DNA of 64,000 nucleotides from Azophilus sp965200465 (GCA_965200465.1 OZ241358.1:1364001-1428000); one strand, 5' to 3'; shown: positions 41,888-51,303, counted from the first letter of the stretch. Notes: generated from the letters alone by a model not told the origin. Translations and numbers: made by a program.

Positions 41888-43432
41888 TCAATTCCTGCCC
41901 ATCGCCTGCCGAGGCAGGTGAATGGGGAACCTGTCCCGCACCTGCGCGTCCACCTCGTCGCTGAGGTGGCGTGGGTGGTGGCCGCTGAGGATTTCCCGCT
42001 TGCGCTCGATGGCTAGGTCGAGCATCACCGGCTTGCCGGCCTCCTTCCAGACGTTGGGGCTTAGGCGGTCGCCAAAATCCGGGTAGATGTATTCGCTTTG
42101 CATCACTTGCAGGGTCTTTTCGGAGCCTAGGTAGTGGCCCTCGCCGCCGGTGCAGACCCGCATGATTTCATCAAAGCTTAAGGTGTCTTGGTTGACTTCG
42201 ATGCCTCTCGTCATGCGCAGGGCGGCACCGAGCACGTCGTTGTCCAGCAGCAGGCTTTCCGGGCAGGTGCCCAAGAGGCTGGCGTACATGCCGGCGGATT
42301 CGTAGATGAGGTTGGCGCCGGCCAAGGCGGTGGCCGCCACTGCGGAGGCCCGTTCGGCCCCGGCTTGGAAGTCCGGCAGCTTGGCGTCCGTCATGCCGCA
42401 GGCGGTGCCGAAGGGCAGGTCCAGGGCTAGGCCAACCTGGGCGCAGGCGGCGCAGAGCAGGGCTTGCTCCGGGGAGCCGCCGCTCATGGCGCCGGTGCGC
42501 AGGTCCGAGACGAATGGCCAAGCGCCGAGAATGGCCGGAGCGCCGGGTTCGATGGCGTTGACGTAAACCAAGCCGCCGAGGCATTCCGCCCAGGCTTGGG
42601 AAACGGCGCCGGCCAAGCAGGCCGGCGTAGTGGCCCCGGCTTGCCCGGCGGACAGCAGCAGCACCGGCATGCCGCCTTGAACCGCCACCCGCAGGCACTC
42701 CAAGGCGTCCGTGGCGAACTTCATCGGCGGCACCACGAAGCAGTTGGACTGGCTTACGAAGGGTCTGGCCCGCCATTCGGCTTCCCCGCCAGCGATGAGG
42801 TGCAGCATCTCCAAGGTCTTCTCCACATGCCAAGCTTGCGTCCAACTGGAGCCGACATGCTTGCTGGTACCCGTCACCGCGGCGTAGGCGGTGTTGACGT
42901 CCAGGGCGTAGTTGTCGTCAATGTCGCGCAGTACGCAGGTGCGTTGGAACATGTGGATGTGCTCGCAGCAATCGACGATGCGAGCCATGTCGTAGAGGTC
43001 TTGGGCGGTGGACTCGCGATAGCTGTTGTTCTCCGAATCGGCCACCATGACCGCGGCGCCGGCGGTGGCGAAATGCACCTTGCCGCCGCTTAGGTGCAGG
43101 TCGTGCTTGGCGTCCTGCCCGTGCAGAACCAAGTTCCGCCGGGCCTGCCGCAAGGCGTTCTCCACCACTGCCTTGGGCATCCTCAGGCGTCCGTCCCCAC
43201 CTAGGACGGCGCCCGCCGCCAAGCAGGTTTCAATGCAGTGGGGCGTGGCCTCGCCGAAGCCGACCTCTTCGAGAATGCGGAAGGCGTTGTCGGTGACGGC
43301 GGCGACGTTCGCCTCGCTCAACGGCCGGTACTGGCCGCCGACCTCGCCGGGATGCACCGGCTTGACGCCGTCCGCCAAGGGCGCCGCCCGCAGCGCCTGC
43401 CGCGCCTTTCTGCCGCCGGCTCGTCTGGCCAT
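41888..43432 (-). CDS. MttB-family (trimethylamine/glycine betaine:corrinoid-type) methyltransferase
   Basis: 514 aa. The MttB TIM-barrel is recognisable from ILEEVGFGEATPHCIETCLAAGA, HFATAGAAVMVAD, DIDDNYALDVNTAYAAVTGTSKHVG and LPFGTACGMTDAKLPDFQAG. The reading frame is continuous with no internal amber codon, so this is the non-pyrrolysine subfamily, whose studied members demethylate quaternary amines such as glycine betaine. No corrinoid protein gene is adjacent. Neighbouring dehydrogenases for dimethylglycine and sarcosine and a formate-tetrahydrofolate ligase support methylated-amine use. The 3' end abuts the broken higA. Confidence 0.87.
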   Translation of the reverse strand: MARRAGGRKARQALRAAPLADGVKPVHPGEVGGQYRPLSEANVAAVTDNAFRILEEVGFGEATPHCIETCLAAGAVLGGDGRLRMPKAVVENALRQARRNLVLHGQDAKHDLHLSGGKVHFATAGAAVMVADSENNSYRESTAQDLYDMARIVDCCEHIHMFQRTCVLRDIDDNYALDVNTAYAAVTGTSKHVGSSWTQAWHVEKTLEMLHLIAGGEAEWRARPFVSQSNCFVVPPMKFATDALECLRVAVQGGMPVLLLSAGQAGATTPACLAGAVSQAWAECLGGLVYVNAIEPGAPAILGAWPFVSDLRTGAMSGGSPEQALLCAACAQVGLALDLPFGTACGMTDAKLPDFQAGAERASAVAATALAGANLIYESAGMYASLLGTCPESLLLDNDVLGAALRMTRGIEVNQDTLSFDEIMRVCTGGEGHYLGSEKTLQVMQSEYIYPDFGDRLSPNVWKEAGKPVMLDLAIERKREILSGHHPRHLSDEVDAQVRDRFPIHLPRQAMGRN

Positions 43433-43869
43433 AGCCTAGCCAGCCCGCATGGCGGCAGGGCTTGCCGGTGCTCCGCAAGAGGATGTGGTGCCGCTGAAAG
43501 GTTGGCCCATGTGTTCGATTGCCCCGCAGTCAAGAAAACCAAAGGATGCGCATATTCGGATATCTTGCCCAAGTGCAGCCGAATGTCCATAGCTGGTCGT
43601 CGCGTAATTCGGGTGCGCCGGAAACCGCTAGCTCGCACACTCCACAGCGGACTTCAGGTTTGCGGCGGCGGTGGCCGCGGCGGGCGCCTGACCAATGTGC
43701 GCAACAAAGGCGCGACGGTGTTTTGCATCGGCTTGCGAGTGCCATGAGGCGGCTTCCACTTGGGCGACATCGCAATGCGGCTTGGGCATGGGCGGGCCTT
43801 CCGCCAACAATCCTTTGATGTGGAACGCGATGGCTTCCTTAAGCAAGCGCTGCGGTCGCCCGGCGGCGG
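43433..43869. other. intergenic region with degraded sequence
   Basis: These 437 bp between the MttB-family gene and the coiled-coil gene hold no convincing intact gene. The only recognisable piece is an antitoxin remnant at 43748-43852. The rest shows no clear promoter, repeat or RNA. Confidence 0.5.
43748..43852 (-). pseudogene. hicB-type antitoxin C-terminal remnant
   Basis: On the minus strand the codons give RLLKEAIAFHIKGLL and then EGPPMPKPHCDVAQVE, the conserved helix and proline-rich end of HicB antitoxins. The N-terminal half of HicB and a HicA toxin are not found. The upstream frame soon runs into the neighbouring gene. A decayed toxin-antitoxin module is the simplest reading. Confidence 0.5.
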
Positions 43870-44538
43870 TCAGTTCGGGCGCGCCGGCGACACCTCCAAG
43901 TACCTGACGCCGGCGGCCTTGGCGCGTTTCGCGTCGGGCGGGTCGATGCCGTAGCCCGCCACGACCGCCACCGCGTCCGCGTCGAGCGCGGCCCGCAGCG
44001 CGTCAGCCGTGGCCCGCGCCCGCTCGATGTCCCCGGAATGCACCCGGTTCGACGCCTCCACCGCAACCCATACCGGCGCCCGGTCGGTGCGCCGCTGCGC
44101 CTGCATGATGAAGTCCGTGGCCTCGATCCTGGCTTCCTGGCCGTCCGTTATCCGGCCGCCTTCCAGCGCGTCCTCGACGCGGTCCGCGAAGCCCCTCTCC
44201 GTCTCCTGCACGGGGCTTTGCACGACCCGGGGCCGCCTGAGGCCGAGCGACTGGCTGGCCAGCGCCCTGAGCCTCCGGTGCAGACGGTGCTCCAGATCGC
44301 TGCCCTTGAGCTGCGCGACGTCGGTCTTGAGCCCCGACACGTCCTTCTTGAGCCCCGACACGTCGGCCTTGAGCTCGGCGATGTCCTTCTCGATGCGGTC
44401 CAAGCGGGCCGGCATGCCGAGGAACTCGTTGGTCAGCAGCGCGCGCAGCAACAGGCGCTGGGCTTCGGGGTTGGCCTGCAACTCGGCGATGATGCGGGCG
44501 ACGAGCGATGTCGGGTCCAGTTGCCCTTTGACTTTCAT
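43870..44538 (-). CDS. coiled-coil protein with nuclease-like C-terminal domain
   Basis: 222 aa. Residues about 45-80 form a coiled coil with near-repeats (IAELKADVSGLKKDVSGLK and TDVAQLK). The C-terminal ~100 residues (ATDFIMQAQRR, VWVAVEASNRVHSGDIERA, AVAVVAGYGIDPPDAKRA) resemble the restriction-endonuclease-like fold of DUF3782-type proteins. That family is common in filamentous and marine bacteria. The catalytic lysine of a typical E-x-K is not evident (VEAS). Function unknown. It is divergent from the formate-tetrahydrofolate ligase gene. Confidence 0.75.
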   Translation of the reverse strand: MKVKGQLDPTSLVARIIAELQANPEAQRLLLRALLTNEFLGMPARLDRIEKDIAELKADVSGLKKDVSGLKTDVAQLKGSDLEHRLHRRLRALASQSLGLRRPRVVQSPVQETERGFADRVEDALEGGRITDGQEARIEATDFIMQAQRRTDRAPVWVAVEASNRVHSGDIERARATADALRAALDADAVAVVAGYGIDPPDAKRAKAAGVRYLEVSPARPN

Positions 44539-44739
44539 GGGCGGCTACTCCTGCCAAGGCCGCGATAATACATCATTGCACCGTCGCCGGGTGCCGCCGT
44601 CCGAGTTCGGACTTGGCGATGAAGATGGCGCAGTGGAAGTTGCGCCCCCTTCAATGGCTTGTGCATTGACTTTGCCCGGGTGGTGGTGTTGAGTGCGCTA
44701 CCCGCCCACATCGGGGTGCTTGGCTTGGATGGAAAAACG

Positions 44740-46389
44740 ATGAAGAAGGCGGCTTTGCGCGGCATTGCGGATGTGGCGGCGGACCTCGGCTTGGCGGCTG
44801 CGGACTTGGAGCCTTATGGCGCCCACAAGGCCAAAGTGCCGCTGGGCGCCTTTCCCGACCGGCAAACGCCGGGCCGCTTGGTGGTGGTCACCGCCATCAC
44901 GCCGACGCCGGCCGGGGAGGGCAAGACCACCGTGGCGGTGGGCCTCACCCAAGGGCTGGCCCGCATCGGCAAGAGCGTCGTCCTCACCTTGCGGCAGCCG
45001 TCTCTAGGCCCGGTGTTCGGGCACAAGGGCGGCGGCACCGGCGGGGGCAAATCCACCGTGCAGCCGGCGGCGGACATCAACCTGCACTTCACCGGCGACT
45101 TTCACGCCGTGCAGTCGGCCCACAACCTGCTGGCCGCGATGACGGACAACGCCGTCCAGCGCAAGGCCGTGGCCGGCTTGGAGGCGCACGGCGTCACTTG
45201 GCGGCGGGTGACGGATGCGGAGGACCGAGCCCTGCGCAAAGTGGTCACCGGCGTCGGCGGCAGCGTCAACGGGCCGATGCGGGAGGGCGGCTTCGACATC
45301 TCCGCCGCCTCCGAAATCATGGCCATTCTGGCGTTGGCCTCCGGCTATGCGGACCTGCGGCGGCGTTTGGGCGATGTGGTGGTCGGCTGGACTAAGGATC
45401 AGCGTCCGGTGACCGCCGGCGAAGTCGGCGGCGTGGGCGCTCTGATGGCGCTGCTGCGGGACGCCCTCAAACCCAACTTGGCGCAGACCTTGGAGGGTCA
45501 GCCGGCGGTCATCCACATGGGGCCGTTCGGCAACATTGCGCATGGATGCAGTTCCATCCTGGCGGACCGCTTGGCGGTCAACTGCGCCGACATCACGGTG
45601 ACCGAAGCCGGCTTCGGCGCTCATCTCGGCTTCGAAAAGTTCATGGACATCAAGGTGCGGCAGGGCGGCCCAGCGCCGGCGGCAGCGGTGGTGGTGGCCA
45701 CGGTGCGCGGGCTGCGCTGGCATGGCGGGGTCACACGCGATGACCTTGATTCCCCGAACCTGGATGCAGTGCGGGTGGGCGCCCAGAACCTGGCCAACGC
45801 CGTCCGCATCGTCAGGATGTACGGCCTGCCGGCGGTGGTGGCGATCAACCGCTTCCCCACGGACAGCCGCGCCGAAGTGGAGGCCGCCTCCGCCGCCGCG
45901 CACGACGCCGGCGCTGCGGTGGCGGAGGCGGACGGCTTCGCCCAGGGCGGCGCCGGCATGACGGACCTGGCCGCCGCCGTTTGGGAGGCCGCCCACGATG
46001 GCGACCCGCAGCCGAATCTGCTGTACCGGGACGACGAGACCCTGGAGGCCAAGGTGGACCGCTTGGCCAAGGTCGTTTACCAAGCGGAACTGGTGGAGTG
46101 GGGGCCGCGCACCCGACTGACCGCGCAGCGCTTCGCCGCTTTGGGCTGGAACCATCCGGTGTGCATGGCCAAGACCCATCTGTCGGTGTCCGCCAAGCCG
46201 GAGCTTCTGAACGTGCCGGTGGGCCACACGCTGCCGATTCGGGAGGTTCGGGTGCAGGCCGGCGCCCGGCAGATCGTCACCTTGGCCGGGGACGTCAACA
46301 CCCTGCCGGGGCTGCCCTCCCATCCCAACGCCTGGGACATTGACCTTGATGACGGCACGGGCGAGATCACCGGCATTCTGAGCACATAG
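44740..46389 (+). CDS. fhs: formate-tetrahydrofolate ligase
   Basis: 549 aa; ATG at 44740 gives the standard length. The ATP-binding P-loop is TPAGEGKTTVAVGL, with LRQPSLGPVFGHKGGGTGGG and GPFGNIAHGCSS as further conserved segments. It joins formate to tetrahydrofolate with ATP, giving 10-formyl-tetrahydrofolate, or can run in reverse to gain ATP from C1 oxidation. Nearby N-demethylases feed the same folate pool, so it is likely the cytoplasmic hub of methyl-group use here. Confidence 0.95.
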   Translation: MKKAALRGIADVAADLGLAAADLEPYGAHKAKVPLGAFPDRQTPGRLVVVTAITPTPAGEGKTTVAVGLTQGLARIGKSVVLTLRQPSLGPVFGHKGGGTGGGKSTVQPAADINLHFTGDFHAVQSAHNLLAAMTDNAVQRKAVAGLEAHGVTWRRVTDAEDRALRKVVTGVGGSVNGPMREGGFDISAASEIMAILALASGYADLRRRLGDVVVGWTKDQRPVTAGEVGGVGALMALLRDALKPNLAQTLEGQPAVIHMGPFGNIAHGCSSILADRLAVNCADITVTEAGFGAHLGFEKFMDIKVRQGGPAPAAAVVVATVRGLRWHGGVTRDDLDSPNLDAVRVGAQNLANAVRIVRMYGLPAVVAINRFPTDSRAEVEAASAAAHDAGAAVAEADGFAQGGAGMTDLAAAVWEAAHDGDPQPNLLYRDDETLEAKVDRLAKVVYQAELVEWGPRTRLTAQRFAALGWNHPVCMAKTHLSVSAKPELLNVPVGHTLPIREVRVQAGARQIVTLAGDVNTLPGLPSHPNAWDIDLDDGTGEITGILST

Positions 46390-46438
46390 CGCACATCCTC
46401 TTAGGGGCCCCCGCTGAAACGCCCCAAATTCCCAAAAC

Positions 46439-46447
46439 TGCTATGAT
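46439..46447 (+). promoter_or_regulatory. extended -10 promoter of the TonB-dependent receptor gene
   Basis: TGCTATGAT combines a TGn extension with the -10 hexamer TATGAT, 34 bp before the ATG at 46481. No good -35 is seen, which is normal for extended -10 promoters. Confidence 0.45.
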
Positions 46448-46480
46448 GGCTTCCCTGTGCAGCGCCGTTAGGGTGGAAAC

Positions 46481-49348
46481 ATGATCAGTAAGTCAGCGCC
46501 GGCGCCCAAGGGCGGCGCGTTCTGTCTTAGAAAGCGGCTGAGCCTCGCGGTTTCGGCGGCGGTGGCCGCAGCCGGCGCCGGCGCCCAAACCGAGGATTCG
46601 CAGCGCACCATAGAAACCATCATCGTCACCGCCACCAAGCGGGCCGAAAGCGCTCAGGACATCCCCACGCCGGTGCAGGCGATGACTGGCGAGTCGATGC
46701 GCGAGCTGGGCGTCGAGACCTTTGATGGGTACATCGAATTCCTGCCCAATGTCGTCGGCGTCGGCAACGGCCCGGGCAAGAAGGAGCTGTACATCCGCGG
46801 CAGCGCCACCGAGCAGTCCGGCGTCACCGTCTCCACCCAGCAGGGCTCCGCCCCTGGCGTGGCGCTCTATGTGGACGAGCAGCCGGTGTCCTTCGGCGGC
46901 CGCAATCTGGACGTGTACGCCGCGGACCTGGAGCGCATTGAAGTCCTGGCCGGGCCGCAGGGCACGCTGTTTGGGGCCAGTTCGCAGTCCGGCAACATGC
47001 GCCTCATCACCCGCAAGCCGGACCCCGCCGGTTTTTCCGCCGGCTTCAACAGCCGCTACGGCTTCACCTACGGGGGGGCCGAGAGCGCCGCAGTCGATGC
47101 CTTCCTGAACTTGCCCTTAAGCGACGCGCTGGCGGTGCGCTTGGTTGTCTATAGCGACAAGCAAGGCGGTTGGATCGACAACGTGCCGGCCACCTTCACC
47201 CCTTCCGCCGAGGTGGTGGACCGCAACAACGCCGGCTACGGCCCACTGCTGGCCAATGCCGACTCCATAGCCAGCGCCCGCAACGACGGGCTGGTGCGGC
47301 AGGACTGGAACGACGCCTCCTACCGGGGCGGTCGCATCGGCCTGCTGTACGACCTCAACGGCGACTGGGAGGCGCTGGTGCAGCACACCGCCCAAACCTT
47401 GGAGGCGGAAGGCAGCTTCCTCATCGACCCCGGCTTGGACAAGCCCCATGCATCCGCCTCGTTCACCCCAGACTTCAACCGCGACGAGTTCGGGCTCACC
47501 ACCTGGACGTTGAGCGGGCGGCTGGCCAACTTGGACGTGGTTTACACTGGCGGGCATCTGTCCCGGGAAGTGGACAGCCTGGTCGATTACACCCACTACA
47601 ACGCCGGCGGCGGCTACATTGCCTACTATCTGTGCAGCGGCAACGTTGCCGACGCAGACGATCCCAACAACTGCTACGACCCCACCAAGCAGTACATCGA
47701 GGACATGGCCAACCGGCGCACCACCCACGAGTTCAGGGTCTCCACAGACCCCAGCCGCCGTTGGCGGCTGCTTGGCGGCCTGTACTTGAACGACGCCGAA
47801 GCCACCCATGTGGGGGACTTTCTCTACCCTTCGGTCAACAGAGTATTCGCCGAGCACATCAACAGCTACAACAACGACAACTCCGGGGACGGCTTTCTGC
47901 TTGGCAACGCTTCGCTGCCGACGCCTGGCGTCAACACCTCCAGCCCGCGCGCTCCGGCGGTCGCCTTCTTCAACGACTACACCCGCACCGAGGAGGAGCT
48001 GGCCTTCTTCGGCGAGGCGGCGTTCGATCTGACCGATCAATGGACCCTATCGCTCAGCGCCCGCCGCTACGACCTGAAGTCGGCCTTGCAGGGCGCCTCC
48101 AACTTCTCGTTCGGCTGCCGCTACGGCATCGGGCCGAATGCGCAGAGAACCGCCGACGGCCGCTGCAACGGCACCGACTTCAGCAACGACGTGACGCTGC
48201 GCCTGCGCCTGCTTGGCGAGTACGCGGACAGCGGCGACGACAGCCTCATTCTCAATGCCCGCAGCCCCAACGGCGAAGACGGTTCGCCGCGCGACCTGTT
48301 CCGCGGCGGGGGCAGCAACCAAACCACCCTCAACGCCATAAAGAACGGCCAGCTAAGCCTTGCCGGCCTGCAGTCGGACGGCGCCATCAAAGAGGAGGAC
48401 ACCATCATCCACGCCACCCTGACCTGGCTGCCGACCGACGATTTGCTGGTGTTCGCCACCTTTTCGGAGGGCTATCGCCCGGCGACATTGAACCGCAACG
48501 GCGGCCAGTTCGCCAACAACCAAACCGGCGTGTTCGAGAACTACGCGGTGCCGCCGGTGGCGTTGACCGACCATCTGTACAACTACGAACTGGGCCTGAA
48601 GGGGGACTTTCTGGACGGCCTGCTGCGGGTGAACGCCACCGCCTACAGATCCGAGATCGAAGACCTGCAGGTCTCCCGCTACGACCCGCTGAACGTGGCG
48701 TTCAACTACTTCATTGAGAATGTGGGCGACGCCCGGGCGCAGGGCTTGGAGGCGGACTTCCAATGGCTGCCCACCCAAGCCCTGAAGGTCAGCGGCGCCT
48801 TCAGCTTCTTGGACACCAAGCTGCAGCGGGTGAGCCCGCAATTGGAGGGCGTTTCCGTGCCGGTGGGCGCGGACCTGCCCTTGGCGCCCAAGTTTTCCGG
48901 CAACCTGCGCATCCGCTACGACTTTCCGCTCAACCGCTGGGGCGCCGAAGGCTTTCTCACGGCCAGCGTCATCCATCGGGGCCGCAGCCTCTCCGGCATG
49001 GTCGGCAAGGCCGAGTACATGGACGACACCCTGTTCCAGCAAACCGGGCGCTACTCCGGCTTGAAAATCCACTACGAAGGCGGCGACTTCGGCAACATCA
49101 GCATTCCGGACGCCAGCGCCGAGGGCGGGCGCCGTCTGCCGCGCAACTCCCGCTTCGTCAATCCCGCGGCGACAACCTTCAACGTCTCCGTCGGCATGGC
49201 GAAGGACGAGTGGCGGGCGGAACTGTTCGTCGATAATCTGGGCAACGAAAAGGCGCCCATCGTGCAGGTGGGCGGGCGCTACATGCCGGTGGTCACCATG
49301 CAGCGGCCCCGCAGCATTGGCGTGCGGATTTCCTACGAGCTCGAGTGA
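46481..49348 (+). CDS. TonB-dependent outer-membrane receptor
   Basis: 955 aa. A signal peptide (LSLAVSAAVAAAGAGAQ) is followed by a TonB box ETIIVTATKRAES near residue 47 and the plug domain: IPTPVQAMTGESMRELGV, ELYIRGSA, VALYVDEQPV and RIEVLAGPQGTLFGASSQSGNMRLITRKP. The rest is a 22-strand barrel, with a typical C-terminal FVDNLGNEKAPIV and final RISYELE. It imports an unknown large or scarce nutrient using TonB energy. This plug type is common in sphingomonad-like and marine receptors for organic substrates. No adjacent sigma or anti-sigma pair is present. Confidence 0.93.
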   Translation: MISKSAPAPKGGAFCLRKRLSLAVSAAVAAAGAGAQTEDSQRTIETIIVTATKRAESAQDIPTPVQAMTGESMRELGVETFDGYIEFLPNVVGVGNGPGKKELYIRGSATEQSGVTVSTQQGSAPGVALYVDEQPVSFGGRNLDVYAADLERIEVLAGPQGTLFGASSQSGNMRLITRKPDPAGFSAGFNSRYGFTYGGAESAAVDAFLNLPLSDALAVRLVVYSDKQGGWIDNVPATFTPSAEVVDRNNAGYGPLLANADSIASARNDGLVRQDWNDASYRGGRIGLLYDLNGDWEALVQHTAQTLEAEGSFLIDPGLDKPHASASFTPDFNRDEFGLTTWTLSGRLANLDVVYTGGHLSREVDSLVDYTHYNAGGGYIAYYLCSGNVADADDPNNCYDPTKQYIEDMANRRTTHEFRVSTDPSRRWRLLGGLYLNDAEATHVGDFLYPSVNRVFAEHINSYNNDNSGDGFLLGNASLPTPGVNTSSPRAPAVAFFNDYTRTEEELAFFGEAAFDLTDQWTLSLSARRYDLKSALQGASNFSFGCRYGIGPNAQRTADGRCNGTDFSNDVTLRLRLLGEYADSGDDSLILNARSPNGEDGSPRDLFRGGGSNQTTLNAIKNGQLSLAGLQSDGAIKEEDTIIHATLTWLPTDDLLVFATFSEGYRPATLNRNGGQFANNQTGVFENYAVPPVALTDHLYNYELGLKGDFLDGLLRVNATAYRSEIEDLQVSRYDPLNVAFNYFIENVGDARAQGLEADFQWLPTQALKVSGAFSFLDTKLQRVSPQLEGVSVPVGADLPLAPKFSGNLRIRYDFPLNRWGAEGFLTASVIHRGRSLSGMVGKAEYMDDTLFQQTGRYSGLKIHYEGGDFGNISIPDASAEGGRRLPRNSRFVNPAATTFNVSVGMAKDEWRAELFVDNLGNEKAPIVQVGGRYMPVVTMQRPRSIGVRISYELE

Positions 49349-49455
49349 GCGGCGGGCGTCGAACCTCTCGCCCCTCCGCAACCTTCCCGTAAGCGCCTTC
49401 TGCGCTTAACCTATTGCTTGTTTGCCGCGCCGCGGCCAAGGACAACATTGGCGCC

Positions 49456-50634
49456 ATGTACAAGATTCGCACCTACAACCAGATTGCCGTTCGAGGACTG
49501 GAGCGGTTTTCCCGGGAGCGCTATGAAGTGGGCGGCGAGATTGCCGACCCGGACGGCATCCTGCTGCGCAGCCACAGGCTGGCGGCGGATGCCCTGCACG
49601 GCCGGCTGCGGGCCGTGGCCCGAGCCGGCGCCGGCGTCAACAACGTGCCGGTGCAGCGCTGCACGGAGAGCGGCGTGGTGGTGTTCAACACCCCGGGGGC
49701 CAACGCCAATTCGGTCAAGGAGTTGGTGCTTGCCGCCCTGTTGTTGAGTTCCCGAAATATGGTCGGCGGCATGGAGTACGTCCATTCCTTGGCGAAGGTG
49801 GCGGACGCCGCGGAACTCAACGCCTTGGTGGAAAAGGAGAAAAAGCGCTTCAAGGGCCGCGAGCTTTACGGCAAGTCCTTGGGCGTGGTGGGCCTGGGCG
49901 CCATCGGCTCCTTGGTGGCCCGCTCCGCGTTGGACTTGGGCATGGAGGTGCTGGGCTACGACCCCGCCATTTCGGTGGACGCCGCTTGGCGCCTGCCGAG
50001 CGAGGTGCGGCGCATGGAGAACCTGACCAGCCTGTGCGCCCGGTCGGACTACGTCACCCTGCATGTGCCGCTGCTGCCGGAGACCGAGGGCCTTGTCGGC
50101 GAGGAGTCGTTGCGCTCGTTTCGTCCGGGCGGCGTGCTGCTCAATTTCGCCCGCGAGCCGGTGGTGGACCGCACGGCGCTGCTGCGCGCCTTGGATGAAG
50201 GCCGCCTTGCCAGCTATGTGGCGGATTTCCCCATGCCCGGCTTGGTTGGCCGTCCCGACGTGCGCTTTACGCCGCACTTGGGCGCCAGCACCGCGGAGGC
50301 GGAGGAGAACTGCGCGGTCATGGCCGCCAACCAGCTCATCGCCTTTCTGGAGACCGGCAACATCAGCAATTCCGTCAACTTTCCCTCAGTGTCCTTGGAT
50401 CCTTCGGGCGGGCGTCGCCTGGCCATCAGCAACAGAAACGTGGCCGGAATGCTCGGCCAGATGACCACGGTGCTGGCCAAGCACGGCATCAACATCATCG
50501 ACATGCTCAACAAGAGCCGCGACGAGGTGGCCTACAACCTGCTGGACATTGAGGCGGCCCCCGACGCGGCGCTGGTCGCGGAGCTCAACGCCATCGACAG
50601 CGTCATCAACGTGCGGGTGCTGAACGGCGGCTAG
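49456..50634 (+). CDS. serA: D-3-phosphoglycerate dehydrogenase (short, ACT-domain type)
   Basis: 392 aa from ATG 49456. NAD-binding motif GVVGLGAIGS; the catalytic arginine lies in LLNFAREPVVD and the histidine in TPHLGAST. FRPGGVL and ENCAVMAANQLIAFLETGN are as in the roughly 390-residue SerA class. The C-terminal ~70 residues are an ACT domain (MLGQMTTVLAKHGINIIDMLNKS), which may bind serine for feedback control. It oxidises 3-phosphoglycerate for serine synthesis, which also supplies C1 units. Confidence 0.92.
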   Translation: MYKIRTYNQIAVRGLERFSRERYEVGGEIADPDGILLRSHRLAADALHGRLRAVARAGAGVNNVPVQRCTESGVVVFNTPGANANSVKELVLAALLLSSRNMVGGMEYVHSLAKVADAAELNALVEKEKKRFKGRELYGKSLGVVGLGAIGSLVARSALDLGMEVLGYDPAISVDAAWRLPSEVRRMENLTSLCARSDYVTLHVPLLPETEGLVGEESLRSFRPGGVLLNFAREPVVDRTALLRALDEGRLASYVADFPMPGLVGRPDVRFTPHLGASTAEAEENCAVMAANQLIAFLETGNISNSVNFPSVSLDPSGGRRLAISNRNVAGMLGQMTTVLAKHGINIIDMLNKSRDEVAYNLLDIEAAPDAALVAELNAIDSVINVRVLNGG

Positions 50635-50787
50635 CCTGGGCAAGACCCTTGCGTCGACGCCAATCGGCCGCCGCGGACTTCATGGGGCTGGAGAGAAGCG
50701 GATTGCGGCGTTTGCGGCTAAACTGTTGCCGAACGGCCGCATGGCGAGGCGGCTGCAACGCGCAAATTGACACAAGGAGACCGCACA

Positions 50788-51162
50788 GTGTTGGGATACT
50801 GCACCATTGGTGTACACGACATGGACCGAGCCTGCGCCTTTTACGATGCCTTGCTGGGCGAGATTGGGGCGTCGCAGTTGTTCGGCATGGACCGGATCAA
50901 GTTCTACGGCACCGCACCGGATCAATCCATGCTGGCCGTTTGCATCCCCTACAACGAGGAGGCGCAGCACCCCGGCAACGGCAACATGGTGGCCATTCCG
51001 GGGGGCGACCGGGAAGGAGTGGACAAGCTCTACGCCAAGGCCTTGGAACTCGGTGCCACTGACGAAGGCCCGCCGGGCGAGCGGATGCCGGTGTTCTACG
51101 GCGCCTATGTGCGGGACTTGGACGGCAACAAGCTTTGCTTCTTCGAGATGAAGATGGGGTAA
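50788..51162 (+). CDS. VOC-superfamily (glyoxalase/dioxygenase fold) protein
   Basis: 124 aa from GTG 50788, chosen because AAGGAG lies 8 bases upstream; an in-frame TTG at 50767 would place that site inside the gene. The fold is marked by YCTIGVHDMDRACAFYDALLG and the C-terminal YGAYVRDLDGNKLCFFE. Single-domain VOC proteins include glyoxalase I, fosfomycin-type thiol transferases and ring-cleavage dioxygenases. The typical metal ligands (H20 at the N terminus, E near the end) may be present. The reaction is unknown. Confidence 0.82.
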   Translation: MLGYCTIGVHDMDRACAFYDALLGEIGASQLFGMDRIKFYGTAPDQSMLAVCIPYNEEAQHPGNGNMVAIPGGDREGVDKLYAKALELGATDEGPPGERMPVFYGAYVRDLDGNKLCFFEMKMG

Positions 51163-51303
51163 GCCGGCGTTCGCCTGCCGGCGGTTGGGCCAAACCCACG
51201 GCTCAAGGCTGCGGGACCGCCCCCAAGCGCTTGGTGACGGAACCATGCCCAGCCGAACCGGCAACCTTGTCCGGTGCATGGGGAAACTGACGGCGGCGGT
51301 GGG

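Noticed and set aside
41888..43432. Pyrrolysine-containing MttB
   Set aside because: The frame has no internal amber codon and no pyrrolysine genes are seen, so the non-pyrrolysine subfamily is the better call.
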